Source of the DNA: Gymnogyps californianus
Lineage: Eukaryota > Chordata > Aves > Accipitriformes > Cathartidae
Direction: 5' to 3'
Assembly (NCBI RefSeq): GCF_018139145.2
Contig: NC_059500.1
Coordinates: forward strand, 34,887,437 to 34,951,436
Length of the DNA: 64,000 nucleotides
Positions 47,485-60,800 of this stretch are shown here, one piece after another. Numbering within the stretch: position 1 is the stretch's first letter; every line of letters starts with the position of its first letter. The notes under the pieces were generated by a model, which ran no database searches, was not told where the DNA came from, and saw only the letters and a list, made by a program, of their open reading frames with translations. A program made the translations under genes and the position numbers.

Positions 47485-50400
47485 GTGGGAACTATGTGAG
47501 TCTACCTGTCAGCATTGCATATTTATACAGTGTAAAGCAAAAACAAATAATTGTTTTGGGGTTAAGACCTGAGGAAATATGAAGCATAGCAAAAATGGTT
47601 CTGTGAAAATGAACTGCATGATATGTTTGTTCTTCTTCAGCCTGTCAGGATGAATCGACATGAAACAGAAAACACAGCTAAAATATGTATCTGAACAAAT
47701 GTAATCACTTAAACTCAGATGGAAAATACTTCATGCTTCCATAGCCAAGTAGAAGCAAAGTGCTCACTTGATTTTAAATGGCCTATCAGACTAGGGTTCA
47801 GTGGGCTTCTTGGTGTTGTCTATCACATTGTCCTTCCTGCAGAGTCCAAGGGCAGGGTTATATTGTGCCCATTTCAGATAAAAGATATCTAAGTATGCAG
47901 TGCACAGGCACATTCTAGCCTCTGTAGTCTGCACCAGCCACTTGCTAAACTGTTACTGAACAGGGGACAATAAACCCATCCACATACAAGCCAAAGAAAT
48001 AAAGCAAATTCAGTGACTTTATCCACATCTGTTTCTTTAACATAAGCCATGCAACATATAAAGTTGACTGGCAAAATAAATTTTGCAACCAGAAATTTTG
48101 TCATCTGGATGCAGTTATAAGGAAATTACTGCCTACATGCTTCTGAGTCCATACTCTGCATTTGGCTACTCAGGGATAATCTGTGAAAAACTGAGGTAAT
48201 TATCAGTTTTGGAGACTTACAGAAAACTGATAGACAGTTATAATGGCAGCATCTTACAGGTAGGTCTTGTCAAGTGAGGCTATTTCAGTACAATCCATTT
48301 TATCTAGTAGCTCTTAACCACTTCTGCTTCATGAAACTAATGGGAAATAAGATTTACCTGTCCTTGTTCTAGTACATTCTCTTTTAGCTAGTATAAATCT
48401 CTTCTAGCTCTACTATCACTTTTGCAGTTAAAATAGGTAAGTCTTGATTGAATCTTGTGGTTAACATTTTTACTGATTTTAAGTTTTTAATATACACTCT
48501 CTTAAGCTGAATGGCGGAGAAAACTGGTTAATTCTATTGTGTAATCTGACTTAATAGCAATATTTATTCCTAGCAGAGATTTTAGACCAAAAATCAGCTT
48601 AGAGTTGGCGATTAAAGTAAAAAGGTACCAGTTATTTCTGCCTTTTGTTATATTTTCTTCTTAAGGTTTGTTAATATGAAAAGGGGAGGAAAAAAGCTTA
48701 TTTTTAGTGTGTCATAAGGTTTGTTGTTTTATGCAGTCATACGTCATGAACAGGAGACACTAGGATTCTTTTCCTTGCTGTAGGTTTTAATATGTAAGCC
48801 ACAAATGAGAGCTTCCCTGGACTAAAGCCACAAAAATCCCTTTGCCTTTGACACAGATTACTCTTTTACTCTTTTGATATGTCAGCTTTAAAACTTGGGA
48901 AGTGCATATGAAAGGGTGAGTTACCTGTTTGCTGATTTCAAGACAATTTATAATCTCTAGTTTTATACCACAGAAACAAGGTAAACTACATTGTAGCCTG
49001 AATTTACTATGTTCATGAGGGAGATGCTGGTTCAAATCACAGCCTTGCCAGCGTTTTGATTGTTTGTTTCTAATTATGTGGATGGTAAGTCAAACCAGAT
49101 TGACATCCTCTTCTGACACTTAAAGGCTTAAACCATCCACAGATTGCTTTTGTAACCGTCAGGGCTATGGATAAGCAAACTGTGTCAGCTACACAGTAAA
49201 TGTTAAACAAAGTAGCCTAGTGGAGTCCCCTCAGATATCTTATCCTCGAAAGACATTTGTGAGAACTGTATTCCAAAGGGGAGTGTGTGCACATCAAGAG
49301 ATAAAGATGTTAAATAAGAAGTGACAGGAGGAAGAAAAGACAGAGGACATCTTTAAGGTGCAATGGAGAAATTTGCTGAGAAGACCCTTTAAGGTAATGT
49401 TTAAAATAATTGATTTACTGGTAGAGTAAGCATCCTGCAACTGGATTTGCGGCAGAGGAGTGAGGGTCATAAATCATATTAAGTGGGGTTTACAAGAAAA
49501 ATCATTAGACAAAACAGTACAAAAATCAATAAAAGCAATTCAGTCTGGAAACAAACAACATAGCAATGAGGGACAGAAAGCATGCAGCAGAAATACTGCT
49601 ACTTGTTAAATTAAACTGTGCACATAATGGAACTTCAGACGGGCATCATGTCCTTTCCAGCCAGCTATTATAGTGTGAAGGTGCTAGGCTTTTGTAAGGC
49701 ACTTATAATGTTGACAGGAATTGGGCTATGTCGAGGGGGAATATAGTTCTCCTAAATTTTATGTATAGACAGCTAAGAAACACTGCTAGCGAAGCCATTC
49801 TGTCATGGCCCTAATACAGCACCAGTACAGGCATAACGAAGCCTCTGAGTACCAACTGTTCTCTATCTAGTTCAGCATATTATGCTTCCATTTTGATGAG
49901 GGATTGCGGAATCAGGTCACTGCAGCTCTCCTGGGTCTTTCACCATGGAGAGGAAATGCTGCTGGTGTTTTGGCAGCCTCTCGTTCTTGAGAGGCTCTGA
50001 GGCTGCTTGTGGCACTGCTGGCTCAATGTCAGGCACAAAGCTCTCGGAGTTGCACCCTGAGACATTGATGCAGTAGCTGGAGGAGGAAGGCAGGAATCAA
50101 AGCTGAGGTCAACAAGGACTGTGAAGGCCTCTGGAGGTGCAGAGTGGGTGGGCAGCACTTTAAAATGATTGACTCTCAAACATTTACCTTCCCCACAGTA
50201 TCTTGCATACTGTAATCCTCTGGGGCTTGTGTATTATTTTTTTTCCCAAATTTTCTATGACTAAGACATAATTGCGTAATCTATACAATATAATAACATT
50301 ATAGAAACCCATTCTTGTGCAATAAAATTTTTCCCCATGAAAATTTTCATCTAATAGCACCAGTTAAAAATGGAGAAGAAATTAAAATTATATTGAGTGT

Positions 50401-52028
50401 GAAATACAAGGTGGGGGATATGTATAACATGAGTGATAGGAGGGAAAAAATTGCTTTTTTAAAAGTAACAAGAATTCCATTATTATAAAATAGATGGAGA
50501 AGTTTTTTGGACAGTATTCAATTCGTTCAATGTTAGATGATTCTGCGGGTACCCTGCTAGTAATTGTTGCTATGACTAAAGGGTTCAGTACAGCTTTGTA
50601 TGGAATTTCCAAAGGTGCTTGTGGAAAATACCCCCCCCAAATCAGCAAATCCCAGGAAAACGTGGATATCCCATGTCCTTGCATTGTGAAAATGCGAGGT
50701 GTTGGATCTGTTTCCTGCATGGACACAGAGCCTTTTGGAAATGGAGCTAGAGGTTACAGTACCTCAAAGGGAGGACCTGGGGTCTCCTCTGTTTAAATTT
50801 GAGTATCACAGCTGCACTGGCATAGGTCCAACATAGCAGCCTGGTGTTCAACAGCTGGTTTTCATAGGTAGGAACACAATCTTGAAAGAAGTCGTTTGAG
50901 ATCTGTGGAAGTGCAAGACATTCAGTACTTGTTCGGTAACACTTAGAAGTTTTGCAGAATTTTCTAGAAAAGAAAGGATTTACTGCAAAATGTGACAGAT
51001 GCATACAAAAACTGATGTGATTAAAATAGGAATTGATTACTTCTAGTTGAGATGAATCTTTATTTCTCAGTAGCACTTAAAAATGCTATGCTTCTCACTC
51101 TAGTAGCTAAAAGCTCCTTCCTCCCTGGGTTGTTCTATGATGTTTTAAATATAATCCTAAACCTAATGTCTTCAACCAAGATAAGTGACAGTTACTTTTC
51201 ACTGTACTGGCTGGATTAAAAGTATTGGCTACGTTATAAAGAAAACATTAATTAAAAAAACCCCCAAACCTGCATCTGATGGAGGCTGGCTTTTCTTGAG
51301 CAGTAACTAAGACAGTTGAATACACGCAGGAACCAGGTGGGTCACTGTTTACAGCAGAAAGATGAAAACATCTTTCTTTGTGAAGGCTTTTTATGAAAGC
51401 ATGTTTGAGCTTGAAGTTGGACACCAGATCCAAAGTTTATTACTGATCAACACAAAGATTTAGGAAGTGGTAAAGGTTGTATGCTGGTTTTGAAGGTGGA
51501 ATTTCTCTCTCTTGCGCTGATTGACTGCCTATTTCACATTCCCCTAACCTTTCTCCAAAGTGCTGGTTGAGCAATTTCACAGGCACCACAATTAAGGTCC
51601 ATCATTAAATGACTTAGAAAGGGATAGTATTTCAGCTAAAAAAGGTGATGAAGTTAGTAAAGGCCCAGGGGGTTAATGGTTCTTTCTCTGACTAGGTTTT
51701 TGTGTTGATTAGGTCTTTAATGGGGCACTGCATTTGAAAAGTGACAGGACTTGTCTCTAGCAGGCAAAAAGGTTCTTTGCTGAGGCTTCTGGACATAACC
51801 AGGATTTTGTGACTCCTTCTGACTTGTAGTTTCTTAGATTAATGCTCGGGTCACTCCATGGCAAAGACTGTCCCTAAACTCGTAAGCAGTCATAAAGCAG
51901 GGTGCTGACCGCTTCTAGGCTCATGATATTACCTGCTATTTGGAAACCACCAGCAGAAAGCAGAAGGTAGCTGAACACTATTATGTTACACAAATGAAGA
52001 TAATTGCAAGCGTGGGTTAATCTAACTT

Positions 52029-52043
52029 AAAAAAAAAAAAAAA
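52029..52043. repeat. A15 homopolymer
   Basis: Fifteen A residues between CTT and TCCCC, with no associated element seen. Confidence 0.9.
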
Positions 52044-54395
52044 TCCCCTAGGAGATGACCTCCGAGGACAATCTCAATGAAATGTAACTTCCTGCGAAAA
52101 GGACTAGGTCAGGTACAACAGAACGTTATCATCCTTTAGTTCAATACATTTAGGGCTTCAACTATAGAGCTGCAGAATTTCATGTACACTCAGCAGTAAG
52201 TACACTAGGAACAGATCAAAGCAGTAAGTTTTATTAAGAAAAGAAAAATAAATTGGAATATTCTTAGGAAAAAAAATCTTAAGTTTAAATGCATGCTAAG
52301 ACTGAATTCATTTCTTTGGAAATAAAACTACCTTAACTGCAAAAACCCCTTATTTTAGAAATGTGTGTGTGTGTTTTCTTTGTAGGCAAAACTGACTATG
52401 CATGTAAAAGTGAGTAAAAAAGGATAGTTCCCATTTTCTGACAAAAGATTAACTTGACAAGTTGGTGACGGAGAATAGGCACCAATAGTTTGATATTCCG
52501 TGGTAACTTCTTTCTTCTCAAGAGAAACTGTTCAGCCTGGGATCTTTGTCAAAGTATTTCCCTTCCCATAAATCCCACTCAAAGTTTCTCTTAGTACTGT
52601 CAAACCCAGAGAAAACTTTGTAGAAAATCTCACACAGCGTGTCCCACCTGCAGGATACTTGCCATGGTGATCTCTGCATTGGCAGCACATTGAGAAAATG
52701 CTGAGAAAATAAAAGGGTACACCTCCTTTTACTGACAGCCTTCTGCCTTAGGAGCTGGCAGTCAGCTCAGTGCACTTGGTGCAAGGCCCTATCATCTCTC
52801 TGAGTATCCAATGAAGTTTCTAGGAGCTCTATTGGATTAAATGTAGCATGATTCATGGAGTGAAAAGTTACATCTTCTGGCGATGCGTGAAATGGATTTT
52901 GCCCTGGTTCCCCCTGGCCAGGTGACCCTATCAGTAAAAGCCTGTCAGCTCCAGGTTTGTCCCTGTTGGAAGCTCCAGCACTGAAATCTGAATGGGTGCA
53001 AGGTCTGAAATGTAGTGCTGCCTCTGCAGGGGAATTGTAGCTGCGTAATACAGAGAAGCCACAACAGGCACGTGGTGCCTGCTCATGAAAGCAATAGATC
53101 AAGCTGGAGTTCCTCTATCTCACCTGTTACGAAACGGTCCATCTTTGTGTGTGTACAGATCCTATGGTGAATCCTTTGGAATAACACCTATTATTAGTAT
53201 TAGTTGTTACAGTGTAGAAATAATCTGAGAAATTTAAATTAAGTATCTGTTATTTTGCCATACTTTCTTCTCCCTCCCAAAAATCATTTGATCCAATTTT
53301 TACCCCAAGACTATTTTATATAAAAACCCTGTTAAACTGAAAACTGCTAGCAGAGAAATGTAGAAGATAGTGGATGACTTGCTGATTTCAGCAGCGCTGC
53401 CATGATCATGATGCGTATTTCTCCTTTGAGATTAAATAACCACATCAGAATTTTAAAAAACATAAATGAAGGTGGCGGTCTGTTTTTATTTTTACCATGA
53501 AGTGCACTTTATTCTGAAGTCTTCTGACAGCCATGTTTCATGTGACCTTCCAATGTGATAAACAGTTCAATTAACTGCTGTCCTGAAAGTCATTCAACAC
53601 AAGAACAGAGCACTCGTCTTTATCCCATCTCATTTCCATAATCCTTTTTAACACCTAATGCATAACAGAAAAAAAAAAAATCAAACAATTTATCTAGTCA
53701 TATAGCATGCACCCCCTCCTTTCTCCTTCTGCTCTCATCTTGCTATTTTGCAGGGATGATTTATCCTCCAGATGAATGCCTTACTCTTTAATTACTTTAG
53801 GGGGAGCTTAACAGAGATATGAATAATCCAACAAAAAGATAGTTCCATTCCTACAGCTACTTCTTCTGTTGTCAGTGTCTGATTTGTGAACACTTGCCAG
53901 ACACTTGCTGACGAGTATATGAATAACTAGTTCTTACTGATGTCAGAAGAAATTTAAGGAAAATATAATCCCAAGGTGTAACATCTCTGTCTCTATAAAC
54001 ACCAATTTACTACAGCTTTTAAAATGAAAACTTATCTGCTTCTTTATTAAATACATTATATAACACCAAAGGAGACATTTCATATTTAATTCAATATGAA
54101 AAGCTTCCCAGAAATAAGGCCAGAGGAATACTGGGCAAGTCCACCTCTAGGATAAAGCTTGCCTTTAAACATCATGGTATTTTATTCATAATCATCTTAA
54201 TTTTTGTTATTTAAAGATGTTAAACATAAGTCCACAAAATAGTTTGAAGCATACATTCAAGCAAGAATCATCTGTTGTAATTAATAAAATTAAAAAGTCA
54301 CAGAGAGAAAGAGAGTTATATATGTTTTAATATGAAATAAAACTTGATTACAAATAGTTGAGATTTATGCTAACAAGCAGAAAGCTTCCACTTAG

Positions 54396-54848
54396 AATCA
54401 TGGAATATCCTGAGTTGGAAGGGACTCGTGAGGATCATTGAGTCCAACTCCTGACTCCACACAGGGCAACCTAAATGTTAAACCTTATATGTCAGACCGT
54501 TGTCCAAAGGCTTCTTGAACACAGACAGGCTTGGGGCCATGACAACTTCCTGAGGGCGCTTGTTCCACTGCTTGACCACCCTCTCAGTGAAGAACCTTTT
54601 CCTAATGTCCAGTCTGAACTTCCCCTGATGCAGCTTCATTCCATTTCCTTGTGTCCTATCACTGGTCACCAGAGAGAGGAGATCAGCACCTCCCTCTCCA
54701 CTACCCCTCTTGAGGAAGTTGTAGGCAGCAATGAGGTCACCCCTCAGTCGCCTCTAAGTTGAACAAATCTCGTATCCTTACCTGCTCTTCGTAAGTCATG
54801 CCCTCTAATCCTTTCATCATCTTTGTTGCCCTCTTCCTCCACTGCACA
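54396..54848 (-). mobile_element. CR1 LINE copy 4, 3' fragment
   Basis: The minus-strand CR1 3' end begins at about 54396 (plus strand AGAATCATGGAATATCC, then 'gagttggaagggactcg' and 'gagtccaactcctg'). It is followed by the C-terminal part of ORF2 and fades at about 54848. The 3' sequence differs clearly from copies 1-3 ('gaatatcctgagttggaag' rather than 'gaatggctgaggttggaag'), so it belongs to another CR1 subfamily. Confidence 0.92.
54478..54669 (-). pseudogene. CR1 ORF2 C-terminal fragment
   Basis: 63 codons carrying the conserved CR1 C-terminal block [18 protein letters not shown], then [12 protein letters not shown] and a stop about 80 bases before the element's 3' end. A short 3' UTR like this is normal for CR1. 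The frame is open and well kept in this part, but everything upstream of it is missing. Confidence 0.88.
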
Positions 54849-57800
54849 CTGTATATGCTAAAAGCGTCAATGCTTTTGCAGCCTGAGATTTTTTGTTCAG
54901 TTTGGTTTGGGGTGAGTTTTTTACCTGCCCTTCAGGATGATGGAAATGCAAAACTTGCTCTAGCAATGATCGTTTTGCCCTTGATGCCCTTCAAATAATG
55001 TGAAATGCCTGAAATACATTGTTGTGTACAAAAAGAGTATTCTGAAGGCAATCTGTATGTTTAATTGTATCTATACGTCTCTATATGTACATCTATATAT
55101 ATCACATAATATAAATAAAAATTTGGTCTATAATTTGGTCTATTTCCTTTCCTTTTTTTTTTTACTTCTAGATTTTCCCAAACCAAGATAGTGCTGTATA
55201 ATATTTATCAGCAAGCACTTTGCTGTAGAAGGGTTTACTTTTTCAAGTATGTTTTAAAAAATAAAATCAAAGGATCATTCCTGGAAGTGGTGATACTTTT
55301 TTGATTGGTTATCTTAATTCAAACCCATTGATCTCAGAGTCAAGAGGGCTGACAGTCTTGAGGAAATTTACATTTATTCTATTTTTGTTAAATGCCTTTC
55401 CTATACAAGGTCATGTGTAAGACAATAAATATTAACAAGCATCTTAAAACACCAGTCCACATACTATTTTACTGTATTGCTTAAGTTCTATCATATTGCT
55501 TACTGTTTGTGTCCTGTTCTCATTCTTAAGAAAATCAATAACACAACAAACCACCAGGGCTTTTGAGTGATTTGTCAGCACCACTAAATTTTGGTCACAT
55601 CTCTGTATTCTGAATTAATTTAATGGCAGATCTGCTCGTCTGCTGAGTCTTAGCTTATGTTACAGCCTACACAGGTGAACTAAAGCTTCTGGGTAAAAAC
55701 AAGCTGAATTCTATTTGTTATATACTAGTTTTAAACAGACATAGATAATTAAACATCTCAGGAAATTTTAAATCTTTAACTGGAAGTTGCTTCTATTGTT
55801 TCTTTATTAAAGACTATAGTAACTCTTTTTATGCTGAAAGAAACACCAGGCATTTGGAATCTCCCCCACATTAAGAAACGTGAAATGCTATATTGTGTAC
55901 TTAGGTAAAGAAATCAAGGGTTTATTTTGTAACAACTACCATCTAAGTTGGTTCTTTCAATAGAAAAATTTCAGTAGGGCAAAAACTTCTTTCGTTCTTT
56001 AGCTTGTGTTTCCCAGAATTTAACTTTCTTACTCACATTTGCAACTCTGAAAAGTCTGTGCTTTGCTTTCTAAATTACAGTGTCTCTGGTATCTCTCTTG
56101 AATATTGGTCCAAGATCATCCTGGCAGATCATCACTCTTGATTTTCCCTCCTACTTGTCTACATTTGCCATCATTCTGAAAATACCACCATTTTGTGTCA
56201 CCACTGAACACTATCACATTCGTTTATCGCTCTTCATCATCTCATATGGGCTATGTCTGAATCTTGTACTTTATTCAGAACATTTTAAGGTGTAACTTCT
56301 TCCTATGCATTGCATAACTAAAACTCAGGACCTGTCATCTCACAACTTCATGCTTGCAATGTCTTCTTCTCTGGCCTTAACAAAGGCAGTCAGAGTAGTT
56401 CTGGGAAGCAAACACTATATGAATTTAATATAACTAATTTATTTAGTTACTCAGTTCAACTCTGGTAAATTCTAATTGTTGCTACAACTCAGCAAATGAC
56501 TGAGAAAACTGCAGGGGTGTCATTATTATTTTTTATATCCAATCAGAACTTAATCTTTTCTGCCCTATGCTAGCCTATGCAGGTGTTTTATCTCTTTATA
56601 ACCTTCTCACTGAAACAGATTTCTTGGCTGTAGAGCATCCAGCGTAAAGAGCCTATGAAATGTGCGGGCATGTATGGACACTAGTACTTAGCTGAGGGTA
56701 CAACAGTAGCATTTCTTGCATTTAGGGTATCTGTTTCCACAAAGGTGGACCTTCAGTCATTTTCTTGTCTGCTACTGGTGTTTTAATTTGAAGCACTAGA
56801 AGTAATGAAAGCTGGTGCAATTTACAGCTGCACTTTCTTTTCCACTCTGAGAATCGTTATGGCATATAAATAATTGACAAAACTCTGCATGCTACAACCA
56901 AACATGTGACACCCCAAAGAGCTGAATGGTGTTTCAGCTACACTTAGTTCACATATCACTTCAGTGGGCATGCTCTCTGATAAGTACCTGAGTTCAGGTT
57001 TCAGGCACTGAGAAGGGAATTGCCTGGTCTTGATAATGTTCTGGTCAACAGGCTGACAACAACAGCGAGCATCAGAAGCAGGATCTAACCATATGACATC
57101 TAGGTACTCTAATGACATGCAAGAGATGTAGCAGTAAGCTCTGTACTGCTGTTGCTAATTCTGCCCCTATAAATGACTTTAAAAAGCTGCCTCCTCCCTT
57201 TTGGCTGGTGATGCTAACACCACTCCTAACTTGACAGGACAGTAAGTTCTCCCAAGGACTTTCAAAAAGACAAGTTAAAGTACAATTTTAATTTCCAAAG
57301 CAAGTCACTACCATTCCACAGGAATTTTACACAGAAAGTCTTGCAGATGTGACATGCCAAGCATTTCATATTGCAGCCGCAACTTATAAATCAGGGAATC
57401 CAAAAGAATTTTGCATTCCAGCTGTGAAACAAATTGGTGTTTCATCCCTATAAACCTAAAAAGATATCATACTTGAAAGAAAAATGTGATGGTTTTGTTT
57501 TCTTTCTGTTAATTCAACATTGTAATTCTCATTCTCAAACTAGTCTTAAATGGTGGTCTTCTTACAGCACCATCAATCCAGCAGACAATGCTCAATTTCA
57601 GTACCAAACTATATGGCCTAGAGAGAAAAAAATAGGCTCATTATAAATGGATGCCACTTTATATAGGTTCAACTAAACAGAGGTTTTCAGCAAGAAAACG
57701 TGCCCCTGAACCAAGTCCTTTGTACATAGTATCTACCATGTTTATAAGATACACTTTTCTTTGCAACATACTACTCTTCTGCCACACTTAGCCCCTAGAT

Positions 57801-60800
57801 TATGTCCTAAGAAAATGCCTATTAGATAAATGAAAGTTGCCTGGAGGGTTTGTGCACTTGTTGAGCTATATTTTTCTGGGTTGGTTTGTTTGGTATTCTT
57901 TTTTTTTAATTGCTAAGTTCAGCTTAACTCTTTAACCCTTCCCTTTCATGCCTCTTAGTTCTGCATATTTTTTTCTCTTCAGAAGAGTTGAAAATCTGAA
58001 AGCACTCCAAGGATCTAACTTGTTGAACACAGATTTAATGACATATAGATTGAAGTTTCATGTTCCATTACTGTTCTATTTGACGTACAAATCTTGGACT
58101 TACTATCTGGGGTACTTTTCCCAGAGGAATCCAGCTTGTTGCTTTCTATGTACTTGAAATGTGCTTTGTTGCAGTGGAACCATCTTGTCCTGTGCATTAA
58201 CGGCTCTATCAGCTTTTCCATTTAAAGTATTTTAGTTTAGGGATTTCAAGCTCAGCTATAAACTATAATTTGAGAACATAGACTCTTCTCAACTAATTTA
58301 TCAACTTATCTTTTGTAAACTTAAACATTGGAGAGTCATTTAGATTGCTTTTATTATTTTAAAAAAGTATATTCCAGGAATTTTCTTTGTTTTTTAAGCA
58401 ACTTCTTTTCTTTAAATTAAGTTTTGGACAAAGGTAGCAGTTGTTCTGGTCTTACATCATTTGCTGAAGGATGACATAAAACAGTGGAGAATCTGACTGT
58501 TGAATATTTTATAGATACTGATGGCTTCATGGTTATTAGTCCCAATGTTAAAACAAGACAAAAGTCTTACGCTATTCTCTTATGGGATAAATTGATTCTG
58601 TGATGGAATTCCTAATGTATACATCATGATGGAATTATTACTCTGCAATAATTTATGAATAGTGCATGTTGACCTTCTTGTTAATTGTAGTAGTATGTAC
58701 AGTTATTTTCATAAAAGCGTTGTCAAGAGGAAAACAAAAAGCAAAAGGGAAAGCAGTGGCTCAAAGTAAGACTGAATAAAAAATTAATTGTAAAAAAAAT
58801 ACTTAACTCTCAGCCATCAAAAAATTTTGTGCCAGTGGTATGTGAACATTGCATATTTTCATGAGGTACAGTTCCACAGGCAGCTAAACCAAATTAATAG
58901 CTTGTTGCTTCCAAAGTGGTAAACTCTGTACCCCACACAAAACTTCACAGTCTCATTCTTTCTCTTGCACTGGCTCTTGTGCTCAACAGCAGTCAATGGA
59001 AAATTTACACCAATTAGAATAAAAACAATGTTTGGCCCCAAATTTGTAAGATATGTTAAAGACTGTAACTGATACGTTAAAATAATTCATTTTCAGTGAG
59101 TTTGTTAAGGTTTAATCACAGGTGAAACAGCCTAGTGGCTCAGTTGGAATTAATGTTTAATTTTATTTCAGCTTTACTACCTACATGAATGCACTCAAAA
59201 ATTCTCATAACTTGAATGATTATTGGTATTTCAACTAAACCTTGAAAAATCAGATATTTCAGTATAAAAGAATGATCACCTTTTGACAGACTGCAACTCA
59301 CTCAGTTATGTCTGTGTGGAATGGACCCCTGTGCATTTCCATTCTGCATTGCTGCACTACTATCGCATACGAAGGAGTGAAATCATTCTTAGAATTCTGA
59401 ATTTGGTTTTGGTAGTATTATCAAGGTTTCTGTTTTAACCTACCTCTTTCACATTTATGCAAAACTTTCTTCTCCTTCAAATATTGAGCTAGGAGATCCA
59501 TCCAGCTATTAACATACGCTTCCATGGGGCAGTGCTCTCCGAATACCATGTCAAAGAAACACTCTAGTTTCCTCTCCAAATATCATAAACTCAACAATTA
59601 ACATTACAGTGATATCTATATATAAATCTCTCCTCTTTGAAACAGCAGGAAAGACTGATGCATAGGAAAATGCTCTTAGATTCTCCTGAATGAAGTAGGT
59701 TCTCCACCAGGGAAACTGGTTCTTACAGTTTCTTTCACTTTTCTTCTCAAAGCTATCGTGCTCCTAGTAGGATGGGGAAGATTTTACCCTTCATTTGCAT
59801 AATCACAGTCTGTAGGTGAGAAGGCATAACCTATACTCACCAAAATAACTAAAACAATCCATTCCTTATTGGGACATTATTATCTATTTTTCTGAGGTCC
59901 AGCAAGTCTTAAATGGTCCATCAGCTACCCTATCTGAAGGGCGTACCCTAATCAGGATGTACCTGATTTTTTTTTCTGTGCATGCCAGAAGTTAGATTTG
60001 TTTTGTGTCATTACACTGTTTTCTGAGCAGACTTGCTACCAGTGAGTATCCATAATATACTGCGCATCAGCAGTGCTCCCTCAGAAGAGAGTGTGGCATT
60101 TAATTAGTTAGCATTTATAGAGCAATTGGGGAACCATTATGATTACCACTCATACTGCGTAAGAAGCAGAAGACAACCCTTATTATTATTTCAAATAGTC
60201 AGACAACCATATGTCTCAAGCCTGGAGGCATCATAATTTTATATATGTGGTAGCAATTTGCATGAGAACCTCCTCTTGCTCATTAAATTGCTAGGAGAGG
60301 TCATTGCTGTGGTCATTTTTGCAGACAAAGTACTTAGGAAAAACAGGCAGTACAAATTATATTAATCATAAAACCATCCAGTCTCCAAATGATTGCCATT
60401 CACTTTGCGGTAATGATAATAGCCATGGTTGGTTAGCTTTTGATTTATGTTATGTTTGTCCAACCATTTTACAGTTAGTAATTAAGTTTTGTGTTTCTTG
60501 ATTTACCTATTGAATTTATTCCCAAAATAGATGGGCTTTAAACTCTTCATGAGCTTATTTAAATGTCAGATTTATACTTCAATAGGAATCTATCTATCCA
60601 TCTATCTGAATGTGGTTTTAAAAACTTAAAATAACTACAACATATATGATGAAGAATGGAATAATACTGAAACCATGGGCAGTTCAGAAATTACTTTTAT
60701 TGCCTAATCATTAATGTATATTCAAAACAAATGCTTACTCTGAGCTTGTCAACAGATTAGGCCTGTTTGGGATGAGAAAAAAGATTTCTCCTGCATTTGG

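Larger units (their letters stand above)
39387..54395. other. Unique DNA, no host gene recognised
   Basis: No domain-bearing frame was found. Frames reach 112 codons (50726-50388, minus strand) but lack recognisable motifs or splice context. Distinct items given separately are the TGTACA cluster (39561-39592), the T-run plus GC-rich block (40139-40800), two perfect hairpins (41412-41496), and T, G and A homopolymers at 45301-45337, 47461-47484 and 52029-52043. A moderately GC-rich patch at about 49920-50180 has no clear feature. Confidence 0.65.

Noticed and set aside
47461..47600. T24 run as the tail of a retroposon
   Set aside because: The sequence next to it is AT-rich and shows no source gene, terminal structure or target duplication.
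50494..50796. 100-codon plus-strand frame
   Set aside because: The translation resembles no family I know and there is no promoter or exon structure around it.
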